A stretch of 64,000 bases of DNA from Chiridota heheva (lineage: Eukaryota > Echinodermata > Holothuroidea > Apodida > Chiridotidae), in NCBI GenBank assembly GCA_020152595.1, contig JAIGNY010003803.1, forward strand, positions 1,082,001 to 1,146,000. The letters are read 5' to 3'. Under the pieces are notes generated by a model. That model made no database searches. It saw only the letters and a list, made by a program, of their open reading frames with translations, and was not told the DNA's origin. The position numbers and the translations under genes were made by a program. Shown here one piece after another: positions 1-10,600 of this stretch (positions are counted from its first letter, which is position 1; each line of letters opens with the position of its first letter).

Positions 1-727
1 TCAAGATTCTTGCGCACCTGTGGGTTATGCAAGTTATCTTAGGGACACTCACTGGTGAAAGTTCTGTTTGAGCCACCCCCCACGTGTCCACTTAGGAGTT
101 GATGCTTTAAAATAGTTTTCTGCTTCCGCAGACTCTTCTAAGCATAAAGGTGCCATTTGTGCACTTTCTCTAAAAGAAGGTCATTTTCATCTTTTCCGAG
201 CCGGTATTCTTTCCGTTGCTTTCCTCACCTACAGACCAGGGAATGTACTCAAGTAAGAGGCATATAGCCCCTTACACGGTATAATTTATGCAGCCGTTTG
301 GAAAATGCCTGCCACATTTAATCCCTTGCATTTACTTGATTTAACGAAGTTCGTGTTACCCCACTAACTTTTGCTTCAACAAAGTTAAGAGCTAACAATT
401 GTTTCCACGGTTCAGGAATTTCTTAATTCGCCTTAGCTAACACACGCTTTGTTTTCAATTGTGTCATTGCTAACAAGTTCTGTCTCATGGATGAACTTGT
501 GAGTTTCCTTGCATTATCTTAGACACTGCTATAATATTTATATAATGTCAGAACACTCTTTTTGTTGGCATGTTTTTTGAGATACTAACTCCTGTTCATA
601 CGGCGATTGCTCAGTTACTAGGTTTATTAAGGTTACAGGGTTACTAAGGTTTACGGGCCAGCCATTGTAGACTTCGGACCTGAACTCCCCTCCTTCTGAT
701 TGTCGGTAATCTGATTGCATATTTATA
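1..727. other. No gene seen
   Basis: AT-rich sequence without a convincing exon or a repeat recognised as tandem. It may be intron or 5' flank of the plus-strand gene, since the SIM exon requires an upstream coding exon. Confidence 0.5.
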
Positions 728-815
728 GCATGGAAGGTAAGATATAGCTTGGAAGTAAATTTACCCCACATAGTGTAGCGGAGATATTTACGAGAGTTAT
801 ACTTACCTTCCATGC
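728..815. mobile_element. Palindromic mini-MITE
   Basis: GCATGGAAGGTAAG (728-741) is repeated inverted as CTTACCTTCCATGC (802-815), and the inner arms also pair imperfectly. A second half-copy with the same preceding GATTGCATATTTATAG lies at 954-1010. No coding capacity. Confidence 0.5.
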
Positions 816-1017
816 ATCCTGCCAGCTTCCCCTCTTGTTCAGGCCTTGGTGGAATGTTCAGTGAGGGATGTTAGAGGTATACTGGAAGGCAGGACTAGGT
901 TGGTAACTATATTTTATTTTGGTTAGAAGTGTGTTAGAATCAGGTTAGGGACCAGATTGCATATTTATAGATAGCATGGAAGGTAAGTGTAACTTCGTAA
1001 ATATCCCCACTAAACCA

Positions 1018-1215
1018 AGTGGGGTGAACTGGTTCTATACTAGCCTACAATAACCACTACAAAAACATCGCAAGCGTCAAATGCAAAATAAGCAAATAAT
1101 GTAACAAAACGTATTTCAATTCTTCAAATTAAGCAAATGCATTATGTTAGCAGTCAAAATAATTGTTGGGTTGGCGCTTTTTAGAGCAGCAGAACATAAG
1201 AACTGAGGTGCTTAC
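1018..1215 (+). mobile_element. MITE family M1, copy A (partial)
   Basis: This contains GTGAACTGGTTCTATACTAG, a GCGTCA(A/G)ATGCA block and an end with GGCGCTTTTTAGAGCAGCAG. The same order recurs at 10977-11235, 60547-61150 and, inverted, 8157-8487. The left end is missing here. Confidence 0.5.
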
Positions 1216-1432
1216 AATTAGTGATTAATAGCAAATGACTCTTCAAATTGTCACACAAATTACGCAGCAATTTTGTTTTATTATGATAATTTTTCAGTCA
1301 GAAAAGCACAGCCTTTGCATATCTAAAATCGAAAAAGAAAATTGGTGTTTACAGTAGCATAAACAAACTTTTCGAAACTTATGAATCATAGACAATTAAG
1401 AAGCATATGTGGTTCTCAATGAATACAAATAT

Positions 1433-4108
1433 ATTGACTTAGGTAGGTGTATCCTATCAATGGCTTGGTTTTCAGTGAGATGTATTGACTTAGTGCAGGT
1501 GTAACCTATCAATGGCTTAGTTTTCAGTGAGATGTATTGACTTAGTGCAGGTGTATCCTATCAATGGCTTGGTTTTCAGTGAGATGTATTGACTTAGTGT
1601 AGGTGTATCCTATCAATGGCTTGGTTTTCAGTGAGATCTATTGACTTAGTGCAGGTGTATCCTATCAATGGCTTGGTTTTCAGTGAGATGTATTGACTTA
1701 GTGCAGGTGTAACCTATCAATGGCTTGGTTTTCAGTGAGATGTATTGACTTAGTGCAGGTGTATTCTATCAATGGCTTGGTTTTCAGCTAGATGTATTGA
1801 CTTAGTGCAGGTGTATCCTATCAATGGCTTGGTTTTCAGCTAGATGTATTGACTTAGTGCAGGTGTATCCTATCAATGGCTTGGTTTTCAGTGAGATCTA
1901 TTGACTAAGTGTAAGTGTATCCTATCAATGGCTTGGTTTTTAGTGAGATGTATTGACTTAGTGTAGGTGTATCCTATCAATGGCTTGGTTTTCAGTGAGA
2001 TGTATTGACTTAATGCAGGTGTATCCTATCAATGGCTTGGTTTTCAGTGAAATTTATTGACTAGTGTAGGTGTATTCTATCAATGGCTTGGTTTTCAGTG
2101 AGATGTAATGACTTAGTGCAGGTGTATCCTATCAATGGCTTGATTTTCAGTGAGATGTAATGACTTAGTGTAGGTGTATCCTATCAATGGCTTGATTTTC
2201 AGTGAGATGTAATGACTTAGTGTAGGTGTATCCTATCAATGGCTTGATTTTCAGTGAGATGTAATGACTTAGTGCAGGTGTATCCTATCAATGGCTTGAT
2301 TTTCAGTGAGATGTATTGACTTATAGTGCAGGTGTATTCTATCAATGGCTTGGTTTTCAGTGAGATGTATTGACTTAATGCAGGTGTATCCTATCAATGG
2401 CTTGGTTTTCAGTAAGATGTATTGACTTAGTGCAGGTGTATCCTATCAATGGCTTGGTTTTCAGTGAGATGTATTGACTTAGTGCAGGTGTATCCTATCA
2501 ATGGCTTGGTTTTCAGTGAGATGTATTGACTTAGTGCAGGTGTATCCTATCAATGGCTTGGTTTTTAGTGAGATGTATTGACTTAGTGTAGGTGTATCCT
2601 ATCAAAGGCTTAGTTTTCAGTGAGATGTATTGACTTAGTGCAGGTGTATCCTATCAATGGCTTGGTTTTTAGTGAGATGTATTGACTTAGTGCAGGTGTA
2701 ACCTATCAATGGCTTGGTTTTTAGTGAGATGTATTGACTTAGTGCAGGTGTGTCCTATCAAAGGCTTGATTTTCAGTGAGATGTAATGACTTAGTGTAGG
2801 TGTATCCTATCAATGGCTTGGTTTTCAGTGAGATTGATTGACTTAGTGTAGGTGTATCCTATCAATGGCTTGGTTTTTAGTGAGATGTATTGACTTAGTG
2901 CAGGTGTGTCCTATCAAAGGCTTGGTTTTCAGTGAGATGTAATGACTTAGTGCAGGTGTATCCTATCAATGGCTTGTTTTTCAGTGAGATTTATTGACTT
3001 AGTGCAGGTGTATCCTATCACTGGTTTGGTTTTTAGTGAGATTTATTGACTTAGTGCAGGTGTATCCTATCAATGGCTTTGTTTTCAGTGAGATTTATTG
3101 ACTTAGTGCAGGTGTATCCTATCACTGGTTTGGTTTTTAGTGAGATTTATTGACTTAGTGCAGGTGTATCTTATCAATGGCTTGGTTTTTAGTGAGATTT
3201 ATTGACTTAGTGCAGGTGTATCCTATCACTGGTTTGGTTTTTAGTGAGATTTATTGACTTAGTGCAGGTGTATCCTATCACTGGTTTGGTTTTTAGTGAG
3301 ATTTATTGACTTAGTGCAGGTGTATCTTATCAATGGCTTGGTTTTCAGTAAGATGTATTGACTTAGTGCAGGTGTATCTTATCAATGGCTTGGTTTTTAG
3401 TGAGATTTATTGACTTAGTGCAGGTGTATCCTATCAATGGCTTTGTTTTCAGTGAGATTTATTGACTTAGTGCAGGTGTATCCTATCAATGGCTTGGTTT
3501 TCAGTGAGATGTATTGACTTAGTGCAGGTGTATCTTATCAATGGCTTGGTTTTCAGTGAGATTTACTGACTTAGTGCAGGTGTATCCTATCAATGGCTTG
3601 GTTTTCAGTGAGATGTATTGACTTAGTGCAGGTGTATCCTATCAATGGCTTGGTTTTCAGTGAGATGTATTGATGTAGTGTAGGTGTATCCTATCACTGG
3701 TTTGGTTTTTAGTGAGATTTATTGACTTAATGCAGGTGTATCCTATCACTGGCTTTGTTTTCAGTGAGATTTATTGATTTAGTGCAGGTGTATCTTATCA
3801 ATGGCTTGGTTTTCAGTGAGATGTATTGATGTAGTGTAGGTGTATCCTATCACTGGTTTGGTTTTTAGTGAGATTTATTGACTTAATGCAGGTGTATCCT
3901 ATCAATGGCTTTGTTTTCAGTGAGATTTATTGACTTAGTGCAGGTGTATCCTATCAATGGCTTGGTTTTTATTGAGATGTATTGACTTAGTGCAGGTGTA
4001 TCCTATAAATGGCTTGGTTTTTAGTGAGATGTATGTTTTCTATCAATGGCTTGGTTTTCAGTGAGATGTATGTATCCTATCAATGGCTTGCTTTTCAGTG
4101 AGATGTAT
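1433..4108. repeat. 52 bp minisatellite, about 51 copies
   Basis: The unit is TGACTTAGTGCAGGTGTATC plus CTATCAATGGCTTGGTTTTC plus AGTGAGATGTAT. Units from about 2980 on are a second subtype with CACTGGTTTGG and GAGATTTAT. A three-unit block with the GATGTAGTGTAGG variant recurs exactly 156 bp apart (3672 and 3828). The last units are truncated. The array ends about 60 bases before the acceptor of the SIM exon. Confidence 0.95.
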
Positions 4109-4166
4109 TTAACTGACAATCTCAAATATTGATCTCAAATAATGTTTTTTTAACGGTTGTCAACAG

Positions 4167-4656
4167 ATGCTACTTCTCCATGCAGTGATGTCGTTGTGAT
4201 CGATTTAACAGAGAGTGACGATGAAGACGACGACGATGACGACATTAGAGGTACAGATTCCGACAGTGACGCTGACGATTCTAGTTCAGGGTCCCGCAGG
4301 AAATCAGTAGAAGCAGCAGTGGCAGCAATAGATCGAGATCTTGAGAATGAAATTCAGAGAGAGCTTCTCCAAACTCCTCCTCCTGACTTCAATCAGCACT
4401 CTCCGAGCAGGTCGACTCACTCAGGCACACCTATAAGTGTATCGGAATGCAGTTCACGTCTTGTCACGCCTGACAGTCCCAGACCTAGCACGTCGAGCAG
4501 GAGTCCGATGGGACGACCAAGTAGACTGGAAGACCTCCTTGATTGGGAACTTTCAAAGATGCATGAACCTGAGTTGAGCAAGGCAAGATACCCTGAGCCT
4601 TCACCAGACAGATCTCGCCTTCAGCCATTCTCCATGGCGTCGCAATTAAATCCTAG
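4167..4656 (+). CDS. Exon 1 in window: SIM and acidic/Ser-rich region
   Basis: The acceptor is a CAG at 4164-4166 after a T-rich stretch, and the donor is GTTAGT at 4657. The open frame has about 163 codons. An in-frame TTG at 4157 lies before the acceptor and is not a start. Visible parts are VVVIDLT plus an acidic tract (residues about 9-35), a charged helix-like stretch (about 48-65), and Ser/Pro-rich stretches with several SP and TP sites (about 68-120). Low-complexity disordered protein is likely. The acceptor lies about 60 bases after a 2.7 kb tandem array. Confidence 0.72.
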
Positions 4657-7600
4657 GTTAGTTTCAAAAAAGTATTCCAGAACAGCTTGGAAAGAACTTG
4701 AGATTCTTTGTGAATATCATACCTAGATTGAAATATACTTTGATTGTTTTCTTATCCAGGAGTTAATGCCACCTATAATTGAGTAATAATCATGATGAAA
4801 AAAAAGAATCAATTAGTAATGTTCATGAAGAGGAAAAGAATCAATTTATTGATTGATTATAAAAGACATTAGTTAGACATGAAGCCGATTAAATCAATAT
4901 ATCTATTTAAAGATAATTTATAGCTAAATTCAGAAAATGCTTCGATAAAATACTTTATTGATCAAAAAGATTTGTTGATTGTTGTTTTTAACAACCATTA
5001 GTGATACTTGACATTAGTGAATGTTATAAGTGCACTTTGTATCATTTGTTTTGTCATCTTCATAGTTTTTCAGATTTTTGTTCATAAGATTTTTGAATGC
5101 TTTCTTCCCTATTTTGTTTCAACTTGCTTGACCACTGATCTAATCATTTAAGTTGTCATGTATACAAGCTTTCCTATCTTTGACCATGGCAATGTATGAT
5201 GGCTATCTTTCAGCAATAAGCTTATCATTTAGGTGCTATCCTTGCATTTGATTAATTCAGCAAGGATCATAAACCTTCAAAAGTTTCTTTCATGAAACAA
5301 GTTAGAACAATTAAGAGATTAAGACAATTATTTCCCCCACCAAATTTTTCATTTTGTTATATATAAGTAAGAGGCAAATTCTTCAGCTGTTTGTTTTTAC
5401 CTGATTAGTGAGGACTTGTAATATGAGTGGTTGAGTTAATAGTACTGGTCTGCAAAATGCCTGTTTAATGATTAGTTAGGACCTGTATTATGAGTGGTTG
5501 AGTTAATAGTGTTGGTCTGCAAAATGCCTGTTAAATGATTAGTTAGAACTTGTATCATGAGTAGCTGAATTATTAGTACTGGTCTGCAAAATGCCTGCTT
5601 AATGATTAGTTAGGACGTGTATCATGCATGAGTGGTTGAGTTAATAGTACTGATCTGCAAAATGGCTGTTAAATGATTAGTTAGAACTTGTATCATGAGT
5701 AGCTGAATTATTAGTACTAGTCTGCAAAATGCCTGCTTAATTATTAGTTAGGACTTGTATTATGCATGAGTGGTTGAGTTAATAGTACTGGTCTGCAAAA
5801 TGCCTGCTTAATGATTAGTGAGGACTTGTATTATGAGTGGTTGAGTTAATAGTACTGGTCTGCAAAATGCCTGTTAAATGATTAGTTAGAACTTGTATCA
5901 TGAGTAGCTAAATTATTAGTACTGGTCTGCAAAATGCCTGCTTAATTATTAGTTAGGACTTGTATCATGCATGAGTGGTTGAGTTAATAGTACTGGTCTG
6001 CAAAATGCCTGCTTAAAGATTAGTTAGGACTTGTATTATGAGTGCTTGAGTTAAAAGTACTGGTCTGCAAAATGCCTGCTTAATGATTAGTTAAAACTTG
6101 TATCGTGAGTAGTTGAGTTAATAGTACTGGTCTGCAAAATGCCTGTTTAATGATTAGTTAGGACCTGTATTATGAGTGGTTGAGTTAATAGTACTGGTCT
6201 GCAAAATGCCTGTTAAATGATTAGTTAGAACTTGTATCATGAGTAGCTGAATTATTAGTACTGGTCTGCAAAATGCCTGCTTAATGATTAGTTAGGATGT
6301 GTATCATGCATGAGTGGTTGAGTTGATAGTACTGATCTGCAAAATGCCTGTTAAATGATTAGTTAGAACTTGTATCATGAGTAGCTGAATTATTAGTACT
6401 GGTCTGCAAAATGCCTGCTTAATTATTAGTTAGGACTTGTATCATGCATGAGTGGTTGAGTTAATAGTACTGGTCTGCAAAATGCCTGCTTAATGATTAG
6501 TTAGGACTTGTATCATGAGTAGTTGAGTTAATAGTACTGGTCTGCAAAATGCCTGCTTAATGATTAGTTAGGACTTGTATTATGGGTGGTTGAGGTAATA
6601 GTATTGGTCTGCAAAATGCTTGCTTAATGATTAGTTAAGACTTGTATCATGCATGAGTGGTTGAGTTAATAGTACTGGTCTGCAAAATGCCTGCTTAATG
6701 ATTAGTTAGGACTTGTATTATGAGTGCTTGAGTTAATAGTACTGGTCTGCAAAATGCCTGCTTAATGATTAGTTAAGACTTGTATCATGCATGAGTGGTT
6801 GAGTTAATAGTACTGGTCTGCAAAATGCCTGCTTAATGATTAGTTAGGACTTGTATCATGAGTGGTTGAGTTAATAGTACTGGTCTGCAAAATGCATGCT
6901 TAATGATTAGTTAGGACCTGTATTATGAGTGGTTGAGGTAATAGTACTGGTCTGCAAAATGCCTGCTTAATGATTTGTTAGGACTTGTATTATGAGTGCT
7001 TGAGGTAATAGTATTGGTCTGCAAAAAGCCTGCTTAATGATTAATTAGGACCTGTATTATGAGTGGTTGAGTTAATAGTACTGGTCTGCAAAATGCCTGC
7101 TTAATGGTCCCTCTGGAATTTTTATTTATCTAAGAGAAACCATATAAAAGTCTGAACTATAGCCAAGTGTTGGTCTGTAACAATGAAACTGCTTGCTAAA
7201 AATTAATACATTTCATGAAATATAAATCGCCGGTTTAAATAGTTGAAAGAAAAGTTTTTGAGTATCATGGGATTCTTGAATGTTAAAATGTTTACACATT
7301 TAATTTTGAGTGTTATGGATTTCCTTGAATGTTAGCATGTTTACACATTTTATTTTGAGTATCATGGGTTTCCTTGAATGTTAGCATGTTCACACATTTT
7401 ATTTTAAGTATCATGGGTTTCCTTGAATGTTAGCATGTTTACACATATTTTATTTTAAGTATCATGGGTTTCCTTGAATGTTAGCATGTTCACACATTTT
7501 ATTTTGAGTATCATGGGTTTCCTTGAATGTTAGCATGTTCACACATTTTATTTAAGTATCATGGGTTTCCTTGAATGTTAGCATGTTTCACACATTTTAT

Positions 7601-10600
7601 TTTGAGTATCATGGTTTCCTTGAATGTTAGCATCTTGTCAGTTTTTGAAGCTTTCTATGATAAAGTTTGCTGTGTACAGTTATTGAAATAACTGTTCATA
7701 TTAGTATTCTTCATGCATTTGAATGAAATTATATTTTATTGTTTGTTTTGTCATGTAAGTTTACAAAGTATTAGAGAAAAATGTATGGGATTAGTTACTT
7801 TATCAAAAATTTTATTTGGAATGAATTTTATTGTTTTCTTCTCAAATATATTTTTTCATTGGATAGTTTGGTTATTTGTAGTGTGATTTTTTTGTTCTTC
7901 CTTATTTGAAATGCATTTTGGATTGTAGCAAACTCAATAGGTAATTATAGAGTTGCGTGTAGGAACCATTTGTGGTTTATCACAGAGACTAACTTTTTCT
8001 GTGGATTTCTCTTATATTTAGTGAAGCTTACTAAAGCAATTAAGGTCAGTTAGATGTCGTTTAACCCAAACAACCAAACAACCTAATGGCACTATTATCT
8101 TATATCAATTGTAGTGAACAGTAATTCTGTTGCTTTCTGGGTAGCAAAGTACAGAATACCGTATTCCACGTATTAAGCGTCCCTGCTCTAATAATGCCCA
8201 CCCAACATTTTTGAAGTGATAATATAATTTATTTGATTAATTTGAAGACTTTCTAAAATAGGTTTTGTCACATTATTTGCTAATTTTGTGTCTGACACTC
8301 GCAATGTTTTTGTGGTTGTTATTGTGGGGCTATAGTTTAGAACCGGTAAACCCAATGCACTTCGAATAGCACACTGTACGCGACCCAAAAGTATGGACAC
8401 TTCTTAGGAAAAAATTATGTGCCCAAAAAGTGGTGCAATTATATTTTCGTAAACGCCCTGTGCATTTATTACGTCGAGTAAGGTATTACAAGTTTTAACA
8501 ATTTTTGTTCTCATTTAAGTTTTTTACCGAAGCTCACAAATACTAGATGTTTGAAGGAGCAAAATGCCAGAAAGTATGTTACCTCAATTGTCATTCAAGA
8601 GAAAAGATTGATTTCATTTGAAAATCTCGGCATAAATAGCAGCAAAAGCAATTTTACTGCTCAATATTATTTCAAAATTATTAAATACATGAAAAAGGGA
8701 GGTGAGGCTGTGATGTTAGTACTATGATCATGTTGTACCAACTTTCCACTGTGCCTTAACCTCAGGTTTCCTCATTTACCTTAGGTTTCCTCATTTACCT
8801 TAAGTGCCAGTTTTAAGCTATTGAAAATCACACATCATAAAAGTGTGGATTTGAACTCACAATTTCTGCATTAACAAGCCTGTTCTTTACCTCTACACTA
8901 CTCTGGGTTAAATGTTTTTAGATTGAATTTCTTTTTAACTGATGCAATCACCAAAATGTTTTTTTTGCTCCATTGTTCTCTATTGTTAAAAAGAATGCTT
9001 TTGCTTCGATTGTTTTTTCACCATTCTCTATTGTTAAAAAATATGCCTAGAATGTTTTTGTTGTAATTGTTCTTTTTTAATTTGGTGTCTCTGCACCATT
9101 TCTCTGTATTGTGAACAATTATGTAGAGGTTGCTTTGTCTTTGCCTCAGAACAATTAAAGACTGATTGTTCTTATTTAAAAGGAGGATTGTCATGGCTTG
9201 TCATGGTACATACTTTGTCATGGCTTGTCATGGTACATACTTTGTCATGGCTTGTCATGGTACATACTTTGTCATGGCTTGTCATGGTACATACTGTAAG
9301 GCCTCATAAAAAAAAATAGTTTATCCCTCGAGCCCAGTTGGGTTTTTTTTTTTTTTTTCCAAGCTAATTAATTTAAGTGATTTGCAGCATTGCGTATCAG
9401 GCCAACCACATCAGGTGTAATAGAAATAAAGCAGTCAATCGTATTTTGGTAGAAAGAAATTGGAAGTACAGGCACTGAATGACTGATCCAAGAGAAAAAT
9501 ACGGTACTTAGATATACAAAATCAGGAATTTTCTCAAAACTGATGTGCGTGCGAAAGTGATAAGCTATTTTTTTTTTTTTTTCTAGGACATAATGGTAAG
9601 TTAAAGTGGTCAAACATGTTTATTGTATGTAGTAGAAGACAATAAAAGAAAGGTTTTGAATATTCATAGGTCATGAAGAAAAACAAATGTTACTGAAAAT
9701 ACATGAGTCGTGAATGAAAATAATCAAAGTTTGTTGTATTACATAAGTGAGGGACCTCAAGGTTAAATATGCAAGTTGATGTGTATTTGGTGAAGGAGAT
9801 AATAATGCTTAAAAGCTTTATATATTTTTTTAATTGTTTTTTATAAATTTTGCAGATATCCATTCTTTGTGGATTTGTTAATAGTTAACGAATAAACATA
9901 AACTGAACGAATTGACTTCAGGTTAGCTTGTAGTCATAAAATTGTTGGAAACTAATTAAGAAATGTTAACATGAATTCTATCATTACTAGTTTATTACTA
10001 GTTTATTTGAGATACATATTTTAAAGACATTATTTTTTCCCTTTTTCTCAGAGGGATCATGACACATTCATCACATGTTGGAATGCATGGCCCCCTGGAT
10101 CTAGTGGCCCCCCAGCATCCACCCCTGCCAATGCTGCCTGACTTTTCCTACTATGCACCCCCACCAGTCTCAGTTCATAATGGTAAGTAAAAATATTGTT
10201 TGTACCTTATAATATATTATTATTATTATTATTATTTGCCAGTGTTGTAAATGATGAGTTATTCAGTTTATTCCTTGTGTGAAAGTTGACATGAACTTAA
10301 TATTGGTGCAGTAGTAGACTGAGTGATGTTGCTGTTGCCGAGTAAGCAAGTGTCTTGCTTACGAATGCAACTCAGGACTTCAGTGGTTGCAGAGTTTGAC
10401 TCTGCAACCACTGAGCAACAGCAGATAAACCTCATTTTAGGTTTTGTTTCAGATTAGTTCAGTGGCCAAAAGTTCATCCTATATGGAAGTGGACTTCAAA
10501 AAAAAAGAAAATGGGGGGTAAAGAAACCATTTAAAAATTGTATTCTGTTAAGATATCCAAGTGTAAAGTTGCATTCCATGTCTGTAGAAATGACTGAAAT

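Noticed and set aside
538..813. Minus-strand frame of 91 codons
   Set aside because: It runs through the palindromic MITE and has no recognisable domain.
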